Part shown: positions 24,405 through 33,159 of the stretch, piece by piece
Layout of the letters: each line of letters begins with the position of its first letter
How positions within the stretch are numbered: the stretch's first letter is position 1
Source: SABI01 sp963678555
GTDB lineage: Bacteria > Spirochaetota > Spirochaetia > Sphaerochaetales > Sphaerochaetaceae
DNA: 64,000 nt
Direction of reading: 5' to 3'
NCBI GenBank assembly: GCA_963678555.2
Contig: CAXXJA010000001.1
Location: 62,001-126,000, forward strand
The notes under the pieces: model-generated
What the model saw: the letters and a program-made list of their open reading frames with translations, nothing else
What the model was told of the DNA's origin: nothing
Databases searched by the model: none
Made by a program: the position numbers and the translations under genes

Positions 24405-25877
24405 ATGACCGATGGAGACAGAATACAGCACAGACAGAGGCAGTACGATGCCCCGATCAGAATCGTTCAGTTCGGTGAGGGGAACTTCCTTCGTGCCTTC
24501 TGGGGCAAGGCTATACATGAACTCAATGTGAGCGGCACGTACCGGGGGCAGATCGCTGTGGTGCAGCCGATCGAGCATGGAAAAACGGATCTGCTCACCA
24601 GGCAGAACTGCCTCTACACCTGTGCACTGGAAAGCGAGGATACCTCTGAGGTGGTCCTCATTGAATCAGTGAAGGAAGCCCTGAACCCATATCAATCCTA
24701 TGACAGATTCCTTGCCCTGGCACGGGAGGAGGAACTCCAGGTCATCATAAGCAATACCACCGAAGCCGGTATTGTCCTGGACCCATCAGATAAAGTCGAT
24801 GCGAGACCTCCTTCTTCGTTTCCAGGAAAACTGCTGGCGTTTCTCTATGAACGGTACAGGTATTTCGGGGGGGAAGCAGAGAAAGGGCTCCTGCTGTTTC
24901 CCTGTGAGCTGATCGAAGATAACGGAGAGAAGCTGAAGGAAGTCCTTGTCGCTCTCGCTCAGGCCAATGACCTTGAACAGGATTTCATACCCTGGTTGCT
25001 TGAGGCGAACACGTTCTACAGTACGCTCGTGGATTCGATCGTCACCGGTTTCCCGCAGAGTGAGATCGATGAGTACACCGGGCGTCTCGGGTACCGTGAT
25101 GACCTGCTGGTCAAGGCGGAACCCTACAGACTGCTCATGGTGCAGGGGGATCAGCAGAAGGCATCCGGTTTTCCTATAGGAGAATCTTCTCTGGATGTGG
25201 TGTGGAGTGATGACCTGAACCGATACCGGCAGATCAAGGTGAGACTGATGAACGGGTTCCAGACGATCCTCTCCCATTACGGGTTTTTCTGTTCCATCCT
25301 GACGGAGCGGGAGGCGATCCTGAACCCTGTTGTCGGGAAGACAATGGTGGATGCGCTGAATAGACTTCTTCTGCCGACGGTCTCGGACCGCAGGGGAGGA
25401 GAGGAGTTCATTCAGCTGATGCTCACCAGGCTGAAAAACCCCAGGATCGAACATGTGCTCACAGACATCAATCTGAACAGTTTCACCAAGTTCCAGACAC
25501 GGGTGGTTCCTTCTCTTCTGTATCACAGGGACAGAGAACGGCTGCCGGAGTTCTTTCTCTTCGCACTGGCTCTCGTTCTCAGCTACTACACAGTGGTGGA
25601 GAAGGGTGTCAGCGGGCAGTGGTATGGAGTGTTTCAGGGCAGGCGCTATCAGGTCTTTGATGATACGAAGATCCTTGAGCAGTTGTATCGTCTATCCTGT
25701 GAGCGCCGTGGACGTGATTATGTGAAACAGGTAATGGAGAGTCCTGATCTGTGGCGTCAGCCCTTGACGGTGTCAGATGAAGAGGTGGATACCATCGCCG
25801 GCTATATGGATGTGGTTCGTCGCGGAGACGCTATACACGTTGACCTTTCACAGGGTGCTGATACAATGGAGTCATAA
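24405..25877 (+). CDS. uxaB: Tagaturonate reductase-like mannitol dehydrogenase family enzyme
   Basis: A 490-residue polyol-specific long-chain dehydrogenase. IVQFGEGNFLRAFWGKAIHEL near the N terminus is the UxaB-type NAD-binding start, ISNTTEAGI is the second conserved block and KVRLMNGFQTILSHYG carries the catalytic lysine. Family members (UxaB, UxuB, MtlD) reduce D-tagaturonate, D-fructuronate or fructose; the first motif fits UxaB best, giving D-altronate. ATG at 24405 is preferred since the ATG at 24342 lies at the foot of a hairpin. Its position between dctP and dctQM is unusual and links TRAP system 3 to uronate-type substrates. Confidence 0.85.
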   Translation: MTDGDRIQHRQRQYDAPIRIVQFGEGNFLRAFWGKAIHELNVSGTYRGQIAVVQPIEHGKTDLLTRQNCLYTCALESEDTSEVVLIESVKEALNPYQSYDRFLALAREEELQVIISNTTEAGIVLDPSDKVDARPPSSFPGKLLAFLYERYRYFGGEAEKGLLLFPCELIEDNGEKLKEVLVALAQANDLEQDFIPWLLEANTFYSTLVDSIVTGFPQSEIDEYTGRLGYRDDLLVKAEPYRLLMVQGDQQKASGFPIGESSLDVVWSDDLNRYRQIKVRLMNGFQTILSHYGFFCSILTEREAILNPVVGKTMVDALNRLLLPTVSDRRGGEEFIQLMLTRLKNPRIEHVLTDINLNSFTKFQTRVVPSLLYHRDRERLPEFFLFALALVLSYYTVVEKGVSGQWYGVFQGRRYQVFDDTKILEQLYRLSCERRGRDYVKQVMESPDLWRQPLTVSDEEVDTIAGYMDVVRRGDAIHVDLSQGADTMES

Positions 25878-25926
25878 TGGTCTGCCCGCAACAGGTTTCT
25901 GACAACGACAAAGGAGTTGAATAATC

Positions 25927-26418
25927 GTGAAAAAGGTATATGCATTCATAGAACAATACCTGCCGTATGCAGTGTTCCTGCTTATCAGCGTGGTCATGCT
26001 GGTGCAGGTGTTCATGAGGAGTCTCTTCGGGATCTCCTTCTCATGGTCCATCGAGCTTTCACAGTATCTCAATGTGTGGCTGACCTTCATCGGGATAGCC
26101 TATCTGAGAAAGATCGATGCACACATCAAGATCGAGATGTTCTCCGCACTCATCGAGAAACATCTGCCGGGCAGGTCCTCAGAGGTGTATCTGTTCATCA
26201 AGAAGGGACTGAACATCATCTTCATGCTGATGCTTCTGTACTTCGGATTCGAGATGTCGAGGCGTTCCTGGAACCTTCGCAGTCCGGCCATGCAGCTGAG
26301 GCAGACATTCCTGTACATGTGTGTCCCCATCGGAGCACTCGGGTACCTGATCAGAGATGTGCTCGATATCATCGATATAGCGAAGAAAGAGCGTGAAGTT
26401 AAGAGGGAGAGTAAGTAG
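25927..26418 (+). CDS. dctQ: TRAP transporter small permease (DctQ), system 3
   Basis: A 163-residue protein with four predicted helices; SFSWSIELSQYLNVWLTFIG and AYLRKIDAHIKI are the DctQ core. It begins with GTG preceded by AAAGGAG and ends on the base before the dctM start. Confidence 0.91.
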   Translation: MKKVYAFIEQYLPYAVFLLISVVMLVQVFMRSLFGISFSWSIELSQYLNVWLTFIGIAYLRKIDAHIKIEMFSALIEKHLPGRSSEVYLFIKKGLNIIFMLMLLYFGFEMSRRSWNLRSPAMQLRQTFLYMCVPIGALGYLIRDVLDIIDIAKKEREVKRESK

Positions 26419-27693
26419 ATGGTTGTTGTAATGTTCATTCTGTTGTTTGTGTTCCTGGCCATGGGAATGCCCGTCGCGATCTCGGTCGGTCTTCCGTCAC
26501 TTCTGTACGTGATTTTCGAGCGGACGATTCCCGATTTCGTGTCCGTACAGCGGATGATCGCCGGGATCAATACATACAGTCTGCTGGCGATTCCGTTCTT
26601 CATCTTTGCCGCAAACCTGATGAACAGCGGAGGGATCACCAACAGGATATTTAAATCCTGTGAAGTAGGCATGGGTCGTGTGAGGGGTGGTCTTGCGTAT
26701 GTGAATATCATCGCATCGGTTATCTTTGCCGGAATGTCGGGAGCCGCGATCGCGGATGCCGGCGGACTGGGATCCATCGAGATCAAGGCGATGAGAGAGG
26801 CCAAGTACGACGAGAGGATTACCCTCGGTATCACGGCGGCATCGAGTCTTATCGGACCGATCATTCCTCCGAGTATGCCGGTCATTGTCTACGGTGTCAT
26901 CGCATCGGCCTCGATCGGACGGCTGTTCGCTGCCGGTGTCATACCGGGCCTGATCATGGCCCTCATCCTGGCTTCCATGATATTCGGGCTTGATCATATC
27001 TGGAAGCTTCCCCGCGGTCAGAAGTCCACATTCAAGGAGAAGCTCCTTGCCAGCAAGAGAGCCTTCCTCAGCCTTCTCACCCCGGTCATCATCCTCGGCG
27101 GTATCTTCACCGGATTCTTTACTCCGACCGAAGCAGCTGCAATAGCATGTCTGTATGCCCTTGGCCTCTCGATTCTCTACAAGGATCTCAACTGGGAGAG
27201 TTTTCTCGCGACGGTGAAGGATTCGATGGTCACGACCGTTCAGGTACTCATCATCGTTGCCGCTGCAGCGCTCTTCTCCTGGATTATCGCCCGTGAACAG
27301 ATTCCTCAGATGTTCGTCGCCATGGTGTCAAACTCAGGTCTCTCCCCGTGGGTGATTATCCTGCTGGCAAACATCCTTCTGCTGTTCGTCGGCCTGTTCA
27401 TGGAGACTGTCGCCTCGATTAACCTGCTTGTTCCGGTTCTCTTACCTGTCATGATAGAGATGGGTATGGATCCTGTGCAGTTCGGTGTCGTGATGATCCT
27501 CAACCTCGTCATTGGAACGATGACTCCTCCCTTCGGTACCGTTCTGTTCGTGCTCAGCAGTGTTGCGAACGTCTCTGTAGAGAAGGTCGCACGGTCAGTG
27601 GTCATCTTCTTCCCGCCTCTGCTCGTCGTGCTCGCCCTGATTAACATCTATCCGCAGCTGACGCTCTGGCTCCCGAACCTGCTGTTCGGCTGA
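26419..27693 (+). CDS. dctM: TRAP transporter large permease (DctM), system 3
   Basis: A 424-residue polytopic protein. AIPFFIFAANLMNSGG, FAGMSGAAIADAGGLG, GPIIPPSMPVIVYG, FTPTEAAAIACLYAL and GTMTPPFGTVLF are the family signatures. The start is contiguous with the dctQ stop. It resembles the DctM of system 1 more than that of system 2. It ends the operon, followed by a terminator. Confidence 0.93.
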   Translation: MVVVMFILLFVFLAMGMPVAISVGLPSLLYVIFERTIPDFVSVQRMIAGINTYSLLAIPFFIFAANLMNSGGITNRIFKSCEVGMGRVRGGLAYVNIIASVIFAGMSGAAIADAGGLGSIEIKAMREAKYDERITLGITAASSLIGPIIPPSMPVIVYGVIASASIGRLFAAGVIPGLIMALILASMIFGLDHIWKLPRGQKSTFKEKLLASKRAFLSLLTPVIILGGIFTGFFTPTEAAAIACLYALGLSILYKDLNWESFLATVKDSMVTTVQVLIIVAAAALFSWIIAREQIPQMFVAMVSNSGLSPWVIILLANILLLFVGLFMETVASINLLVPVLLPVMIEMGMDPVQFGVVMILNLVIGTMTPPFGTVLFVLSSVANVSVEKVARSVVIFFPPLLVVLALINIYPQLTLWLPNLLFG

Positions 27694-27713
27694 TAGTTCG
27701 TTTTCCGGGATAT

Positions 27714-27761
27714 AAAGGAGGGGATGGTGAGGACTGCAGGTACTCTCCTCCCTCCTTTTTT
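27714..27761 (+). terminator. Intrinsic terminator of TRAP system 3 operon
   Basis: AAAGGAGGG and CCCTCCTTT form a 9-bp stem continued by T residues (TTTTTT in total). Confidence 0.75.
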
Positions 27762-27804
27762 CGTCATGATGTGCGCATTCATGCACAGAGAGTGGAAAGC
27801 ATGT

Positions 27805-27833
27805 TTGACAGATTATGTTATATAGTATATTGT
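27805..27833 (+). promoter_or_regulatory. Promoter of the SDR/giant-transaldolase operon
   Basis: TTGACA (27805-27810), 17-base spacer, TATTGT (27828-27833), the latter inside operator type B. Confidence 0.6.
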
Positions 27834-27840
27834 ATACAAT
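27829..27840. promoter_or_regulatory. Operator type B over the SDR-operon promoter
   Basis: Perfect ATTGTATACAAT overlapping the -10 hexamer, a classical repressor arrangement. Confidence 0.7.
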
Positions 27841-27938
27841 AAACAAGGTAAGCACAAGAGTCCTGCACTCTGCACCGAAGACGTGAATTATACGTCCCAC
27901 ACAAGAAGCGGGATACTCTGCGATCAAGGGAGTGATAT

Positions 27939-28673
27939 ATGAATCTGGGATTGAAAGGAAAAGTCGTGATCATCACCGGAGGGGCAGCCGGTATCGGGCT
28001 TGCCAGTGTACGTATGCTGGCAGAGGAAGGGGCGAAGGTCGTGATGGCCGATCTCAGTGAAGATCGTGTTGCCGCTGAATCCGCTTCTCTGAGAAAGCAG
28101 GGGTATGAGGTGCTTCCTGTCGTCGTGGATGTCAGTGATGAGACCTCGGTAGATCAGATGGTTACCTCTGTCCTCTCTTCGTATGGGACCGTCGACATCC
28201 TGGTGAATAACGCCGGAATCGGAGTGTTCAAAGGCCTTGAGGAAGAGACTTTCGAAGAATGGAAGCGAGTACTTGATGTCAATCTCACCGGTGTCCACCT
28301 GTGTACCAGGAAGGTTTTCGATATCATGAAGGAGAAGAAAACGGGTAAGATCATCTCGATGGGTTCACTCGGAGGTCAGGTGGGAGGCATGAAGGTAACT
28401 CCCGGCTACGTTGCCAGCAAGGCGGGCGTGATGGGAGTGACCAAGAGTTATGCCCGCCACGGTGCGAAGTACGGTATCACAGCGAACGCGATAGCTCCGG
28501 GGCCTGTGGAGACCGACATGGCCCGCGGCATCTACTCACCCGATGTTACCCTGCTCGGTCGTCTCGCTGTCGCCGAAGATATCGCGAAGATCGTAGTATT
28601 TCTTGCCTCTTCCCTTTCGGACTATCTCACCGGTGCCACTATAGATGTCAACGGTGGGGCGTTGCTGAGGTAG
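27939..28673 (+). CDS. SDR-family dehydrogenase, module B
   Basis: A 244-residue classical SDR: TGGAAGIGLASVRML cofactor loop, VVMADLS acidic residue for NAD(H), NNAG at about 87, Ser in ISMGSLGGQVGG and Tyr/Lys in GYVASKAGV. It heads an operon with the giant transaldolase-like and the epimerase-like genes. The likely role is oxidation or reduction of the sugar acid those enzymes handle; the exact substrate is unknown. Confidence 0.88.
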   Translation: MNLGLKGKVVIITGGAAGIGLASVRMLAEEGAKVVMADLSEDRVAAESASLRKQGYEVLPVVVDVSDETSVDQMVTSVLSSYGTVDILVNNAGIGVFKGLEEETFEEWKRVLDVNLTGVHLCTRKVFDIMKEKKTGKIISMGSLGGQVGGMKVTPGYVASKAGVMGVTKSYARHGAKYGITANAIAPGPVETDMARGIYSPDVTLLGRLAVAEDIAKIVVFLASSLSDYLTGATIDVNGGALLR

Positions 28674-28679
28674 GTCGCC

Positions 28680-30398
28680 ATGGCATATACTCACCCACCA
28701 ATACATCAGAGGATACTCACACACATCGCAGACGAGAAGAGACGGGTCGCAGAATTGAGCGCAGAAGACCTGGTTTCCCGCATAGTGCAGGGTCAAGGTG
28801 ACAGAGTATCGGGGTATCTGATGTTCGTCGCACCTCCATCCCTTCTCGCTCCCGTTGTCACCTTGACGACGGATATCCTGAAGAAGGACGGCTGTGATAC
28901 CCTTGTCATCCGGTTTCTGATACACCTGTCCATACTCCTTGACACCGTTCCCTCCAGGTACCGGATACGTACCGTGCTGGACGAGAGGACTGTCACCTCC
29001 CTGGTCGAGAACATCGACCAGGCTCTCGAAGAATTCACCGAGCCCGCAGTGAAGGAGCAGATCCTTGATGAGCTGGCTGCCTACCACAGTGAGCGCTGCC
29101 GTGTGGAGGAGAGAGAACCCCGAATGACCTGCGGACAACTGAGAACGCTCTATGGCTCAACCCTGAACGGGTATACCGAATGGATGAAGGGTGAAGTGAA
29201 CTCCTCGCCTCTTGCCCGTACTACCGGCAGAGCGATTGAGAGCTCACAGAGTGTCAATGAAGTGCTCGATACGATGTGGGGCAACGATTACGGGGCGTTT
29301 CTCGATGTGGCCTTCTACACCGGAGCGATGTTCCAGACCACCAATCCTCCCCTGATCAAAGCCGCATGGGACCTTTCCGTCGAAGCCTATACCCGCGCTC
29401 TTGGGAACCGATACCGGAACACGCGTTTCAGTGATTTCCCCTCAGGGTCTCTGACGGAGCAGGAGATGGCGGCTTCAATCCTGCCGGCAACAGTCGTAGC
29501 CTCTCACATGGAACTGCTCAGAGGGTTCTATCTCTATACGGAAGGGAGAAGCGGTTTCGTCTGTTATCAGGTGAACCCTGAATATCACAACAACAGTAAG
29601 AAAATGCACGATGAAATTCTCTTCGTCCATGCTCTTCTTTCCGACATCTTTGAAGGAGAACCCAACGTCTCGTTCAAGCTGCCGGGGACCCGCAGCGGTC
29701 TCGAGTGTGCGGGGACACTGCAGCAGGAGGGCATTTCCATCACGGTTACGCTCTCCTTCGGCCTGTTTCAGGCAGATGCCTTTGCCCGTGTCCTTGCCGA
29801 CAGCACGGCTGTCTCAAGTTTCATCGTTGTCATGAACGGACGCCTTGCCTTCCCTGTCCGCGATCAGCTAATCGCCATGAAAGGGGATGAGGAAGGGAAC
29901 GGCACCTATGTAAAAGCTTCCCGGCGGGTCGGTGTGGAGGTGACCAGAAAACTGTTCAGGCGACTGTACAGCCCACGGACCTCCGGCGGTCATGCACTCG
30001 ATAGGCGTCGGGTGGGTATCATGAACGCATCACTGAGAATCTACGGTGACAGTATACCCGATATCACGGATATCTGGGGCTCGCCTGCCATCACGATCTT
30101 CCCCAATGCACGACATGCTCTTGACCGCATGGAACGCATATTTGACCCGCAGGCAGTTGCTGCTGGAGAGGATACCTCCGCTGTTGCGCTGCTGAGAGAG
30201 AGTGAGATCTTCCGCCAGGCCTACTATCTACCCGGCGATGAGACCGGCAGACCTGACAGGGAACTGTCACTGACCGAAGGCGAGGAGCGCGCTGTCGAGC
30301 TGTGGGAACCGATCAGTCAGACACTGACGCAGTTTCTCGCCTCCCATGCTCTGATACGAGAACAGGCCCTTGAGGTCTATGAAGGAGAAACCACATGA
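28680..30398 (+). CDS. Oversized divergent transaldolase-like protein
   Basis: A 572-residue protein of unassigned function. About residues 195-430 carry a transaldolase-like pattern: FYTGAMFQTTNPPLIKAAW parallels the TSNPPL motif, and VSFKLPGTRSGLECAGTLQ parallels the VKIPGTKAG motif with its Schiff-base lysine, followed by ISITVTLSFGLFQADAFA as in true transaldolases. A helical N-terminal extension of about 190 residues and a C-terminal extension have no match I recognise. The usual family length is 220-360 residues. It overlaps the next gene by 4 bases (ATGA) and follows an SDR by 6 bases. I infer a Schiff-base aldolase/transaldolase acting on an unusual ketose; this is not proven. Confidence 0.6.
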   Translation: MAYTHPPIHQRILTHIADEKRRVAELSAEDLVSRIVQGQGDRVSGYLMFVAPPSLLAPVVTLTTDILKKDGCDTLVIRFLIHLSILLDTVPSRYRIRTVLDERTVTSLVENIDQALEEFTEPAVKEQILDELAAYHSERCRVEEREPRMTCGQLRTLYGSTLNGYTEWMKGEVNSSPLARTTGRAIESSQSVNEVLDTMWGNDYGAFLDVAFYTGAMFQTTNPPLIKAAWDLSVEAYTRALGNRYRNTRFSDFPSGSLTEQEMAASILPATVVASHMELLRGFYLYTEGRSGFVCYQVNPEYHNNSKKMHDEILFVHALLSDIFEGEPNVSFKLPGTRSGLECAGTLQQEGISITVTLSFGLFQADAFARVLADSTAVSSFIVVMNGRLAFPVRDQLIAMKGDEEGNGTYVKASRRVGVEVTRKLFRRLYSPRTSGGHALDRRRVGIMNASLRIYGDSIPDITDIWGSPAITIFPNARHALDRMERIFDPQAVAAGEDTSAVALLRESEIFRQAYYLPGDETGRPDRELSLTEGEERAVELWEPISQTLTQFLASHALIREQALEVYEGETT

Positions 30399-32152
30399 GT
30401 ACGATACGCTATGGTGCATTGTCCATCGACCCGGCACATAACCCGGCTGTACTGAACACGGGAACGTGGGATATCGCAGAGGCCCGCAGGCGGTGTGAAA
30501 CACTGGACGCATCCTTCTGCGCCGAGATCAAGCGCCTGTCCAGAGCCTCAGGCAGTCTGCCGGATGTGAAACGGGGAGGAATGACTGCCTACGGTGGAAG
30601 CATCGCGGTCCATTTCAACTCAGTCTACGCCCTCGTCTCGCTCGAAGATGCACAGACAGTCTTCATCCGCATCAGTGAGCAGGGTGGAACACACGTACTC
30701 ACCGGAGCTCTTGGAGACCGTTCTGTCACTGAAGCCGTTCATGTGAGCGTGTATCCAGCGACGGACGAGAACATTCACACCTACACGAGCGTCATTCACC
30801 CGAAGAAAGGGACACGCGCCCTCGGTCCGATTCCCCGTCTGGGTATCGGGGTGCGCCATACCACTGCCGTATGGCCCGGTATCTTCAAGGGTCTGTACCG
30901 TGCCGATGTGTCGGCCAATGCGATCCAGAACTCGGTGAGGGAGCTGCACCTGCTGAAGACCCTGTATGACGGGACGCCGAGCAGGAAGAACCACCTGTTC
31001 AGTTTCGGGGCGATGGATGAAGGGCATACCGGAAGTACGTTTGAGGGGCTGTGGACCGAAGGTGTGATCTCTCATCTGAAAACCCCCTTCGATGTGCGTA
31101 TCGGGGCAGACGCGGACCATCTGCAGGTCAAGAGGGGAAGCGAGGGAACAGAGCGGACCAAGCTGTTTATCGACGCATCGAAATACTATTCGTTCTACAC
31201 CTTCGATGTCTCGGATATCCTTAATTATGATGCACTGAACACCTTCAGTGCATCACAGTCGGCTGCGTACCTTGAGGAACTTATTCCGGACAGGGCTCTC
31301 AGGGAGGATATCCTGTGGTACCACCGCAGAACGAAGTCACTGGCAAAACAGTATGCACAGTTCGATGAGGCGACGATCGGACGACTGATCGGAAAGTACT
31401 GGAAGGCCCTTGAGGCCATGGAGGACCTTACCGCCTATCTTGATTCGATCAAGAAGGGAGAGAAGTATGATCTGGAACTCAGTATTGACGAAAACCCCCC
31501 ATCCATCGCCACCTTCGATTCGATCACGAGCCCGCAGGAGCTGTTGTTCCTGGTGGATGAGATCGAAAGGAGAGGACTGCCGGTGACCCATCTGGCTCCG
31601 AATTTCGGTGTGGAAAAAGGGACGGACTATCGGGGATACGACGGTATCGAGCTGTTTGAGAAGAGAATCGGTATCCTGAACAGGATCGCTGTCGAGAAAA
31701 ATATGATCCTGGATTGTCACAGTGGAGATGATCTGTCCCGCGAAACTAGAAGAGTGTTCCGCAGGGCTACCAGGGGTAACATTCATTTCAAGGTATCTCC
31801 TTCGCTACAGGCTATCTACGGGAAAGTGCTCAGCGGCTATGACCCTGAATTCTTCTCCTTCTGGTGGAACGAGACGCTGAAGTACGCTCAGGCTGGTGCC
31901 GACAACGGGTCCGTCTTCGCACGTCATGCCCTTGCTGAGCTGAGCAGGGATGAGAACGGACTGATCGTTCCCAGTGCCGATCACCTGTTCTTCAAGGAAC
32001 TGTGCTTCGATTCGGTCGGTAAGCGTGATGCAAACGGTGATTACATCAACCGTGAGCGGTTCTACAATCTGGGGAGCGATTTCTACGATGAGATGGAACG
32101 GAGTATCGAACAGCGGGTTATGGAACTGTCAGAAGATCTGTTCGATGTGTAA
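30395..32152 (+). CDS. Tagaturonate epimerase-like protein (UxaE-like)
   Basis: A 585-residue protein with features that recall UxaE D-tagaturonate 3-epimerases: the LAPNFGVEKGTDYRGYDG segment, a histidine in ILDCHSGDDLS, NIHFKVSPSLQAIYG and a terminal FARHAL-type segment. It also has FIDASKYYSFYTFDVSD. The metal-binding His/Asp/Glu set cannot be placed with certainty by eye. It is longer than the roughly 480-residue family norm. Translational coupling to the giant transaldolase-like gene and regulation by a hexuronate-type operator support a role in uronate epimerisation. Other isomerase functions remain possible. Confidence 0.5.
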   Translation: MSTIRYGALSIDPAHNPAVLNTGTWDIAEARRRCETLDASFCAEIKRLSRASGSLPDVKRGGMTAYGGSIAVHFNSVYALVSLEDAQTVFIRISEQGGTHVLTGALGDRSVTEAVHVSVYPATDENIHTYTSVIHPKKGTRALGPIPRLGIGVRHTTAVWPGIFKGLYRADVSANAIQNSVRELHLLKTLYDGTPSRKNHLFSFGAMDEGHTGSTFEGLWTEGVISHLKTPFDVRIGADADHLQVKRGSEGTERTKLFIDASKYYSFYTFDVSDILNYDALNTFSASQSAAYLEELIPDRALREDILWYHRRTKSLAKQYAQFDEATIGRLIGKYWKALEAMEDLTAYLDSIKKGEKYDLELSIDENPPSIATFDSITSPQELLFLVDEIERRGLPVTHLAPNFGVEKGTDYRGYDGIELFEKRIGILNRIAVEKNMILDCHSGDDLSRETRRVFRRATRGNIHFKVSPSLQAIYGKVLSGYDPEFFSFWWNETLKYAQAGADNGSVFARHALAELSRDENGLIVPSADHLFFKELCFDSVGKRDANGDYINRERFYNLGSDFYDEMERSIEQRVMELSEDLFDV

Positions 32153-32175
32153 AGGGTTGTAGATGCAGAAACGAC

Positions 32176-32214
32176 ATGAAAGAGCTGAACGCACGACACG
32201 TTCAGCTCTTTCAT
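32176..32214. terminator. Bidirectional terminator between convergent genes
   Basis: ATGAAAGAGCTGAACG and CGTTCAGCTCTTTCAT form a perfect 16-bp stem with a 7-base loop, between the UxaE-like stop and the convergent GntR stop. Confidence 0.75.
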
Positions 32215-32229
32215 TGTATGACGGGCGTG

Positions 32230-32904
32230 TCATTTCACCTGCCAGCTGCCTTCTTTGCCATCGGTGGAAAACGCCTTGTATATGTGGCTGTCCATCAGCC
32301 GTGTAGCTTCCGCTTCGTTCTTTCGACGAATCATATCGATGATCTCATAGTGCTGACGGATATACCCGGTGAACGTCTCGGTGGAGGCCTTCATATTGAG
32401 CCTCACCAGCTGAATGCGTGCATCCAGCCTCTCATAAGCCTCATACAGGTATTCGTTGCCTGTCGCCTCAATCAGCCGGTGATGGAACTCGGTGTCCTGC
32501 TCAAAGGCAGCCGCTCTCTGTCCCTCATCGGCCATCAGCTTGATGCACTCGTCACTGATGTTCTCAAGGTCCTTCAGGAAGCTTTCATCTGCAAGGTCCC
32601 TGCTGATAATCAGATGCAGAGCGAAATTCTCCAGTGCCGTTCTCAGTTCTCCGATGCTGCGTGCCTGTTCAGCCGTGATATCGGTGACTATGGAATAACT
32701 TCTCGGAAAGGTCTCTACCAGTCCGTATTCGTTGAGTTTCTTTATCGCTTCGCGTATAGGGGTTCTGCTGACGTTGAACATCGAAGCGATCCTCCCCTCG
32801 GGGATCTTCTCACCGGGAGCAAGCTCACCTGAAAGAATCATCTCCTTAAGATGATAGTATACCTGTTCACCGAATCCGATCTGTACAATTTTGGGTGCAT
32901 CCAT
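32230..32904 (-). CDS. GntR-family (FCD) transcriptional regulator
   Basis: A 224-residue FadR-subfamily regulator: winged helix about 10-80 (ASMFNVSRTPIREAIKKL), FCD domain with EQDTEFHHRLIEA, RQHYEIIDM and DSHIYKAF metal-site residues. It is a close paralogue of the GntR at 21397. ATG at 32904 is chosen since a TTGACC/TATAAT promoter ends 10 bases upstream, so the longer TTG-initiated frame at 32943 would start within the -35 hexamer. It is divergent from the alcohol dehydrogenase-transketolase operon at 33160 and may control block C promoters. Confidence 0.87.
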   Translation of the reverse strand: MDAPKIVQIGFGEQVYYHLKEMILSGELAPGEKIPEGRIASMFNVSRTPIREAIKKLNEYGLVETFPRSYSIVTDITAEQARSIGELRTALENFALHLIISRDLADESFLKDLENISDECIKLMADEGQRAAAFEQDTEFHHRLIEATGNEYLYEAYERLDARIQLVRLNMKASTETFTGYIRQHYEIIDMIRRKNEAEATRLMDSHIYKAFSTDGKEGSWQVK

Positions 32905-32914
32905 AGTGGAATGG

Positions 32915-32943
32915 ATTATACCTGTTTTTATCTGGATGGTCAA
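32915..32943 (-). promoter_or_regulatory. Promoter giving a near-leaderless GntR transcript
   Basis: Minus strand: TTGACC (32943-32938), 17-base spacer, TATAAT (32920-32915), then 10 bases to the ATG. Same layout as the paralogue at 22083. Confidence 0.6.
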
Positions 32944-33075
32944 ATCAATCTCTGGAGGGGGCTGTCCCTGTCCCCGGCAGTGAAATATAGGTACGTCATT
33001 CCCCGCTACTATTCATGATCGAAGCTACCGATGCCGTGAGTGAAGAACTTCCGGTTTCGCAATGCTTCAATACGG

Positions 33076-33103
33076 TTGACAACGTACGAAACTGTGATAT
33101 CAT
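33076..33103 (+). promoter_or_regulatory. Promoter of the alcohol dehydrogenase-transketolase operon
   Basis: TTGACA (33076-33081), 16-base spacer, TATCAT (33098-33103). It is followed by the block C-like element. Confidence 0.5.
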
Positions 33104-33128
33104 ATTACATATATTATTTACATTGATA
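33090..33128. promoter_or_regulatory. Block C-like element
   Basis: Begins AACTGTGATATCATA and continues with ACATATATTATTTACATTGATA-type sequence in two overlapping halves (33106-33128). It resembles the blocks at 23208 and 39846 but contains extra bases in the middle. Confidence 0.45.
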
Positions 33129-33159
33129 CGAGGAACAGTTCCTCAAGAGGATGAAGAGT

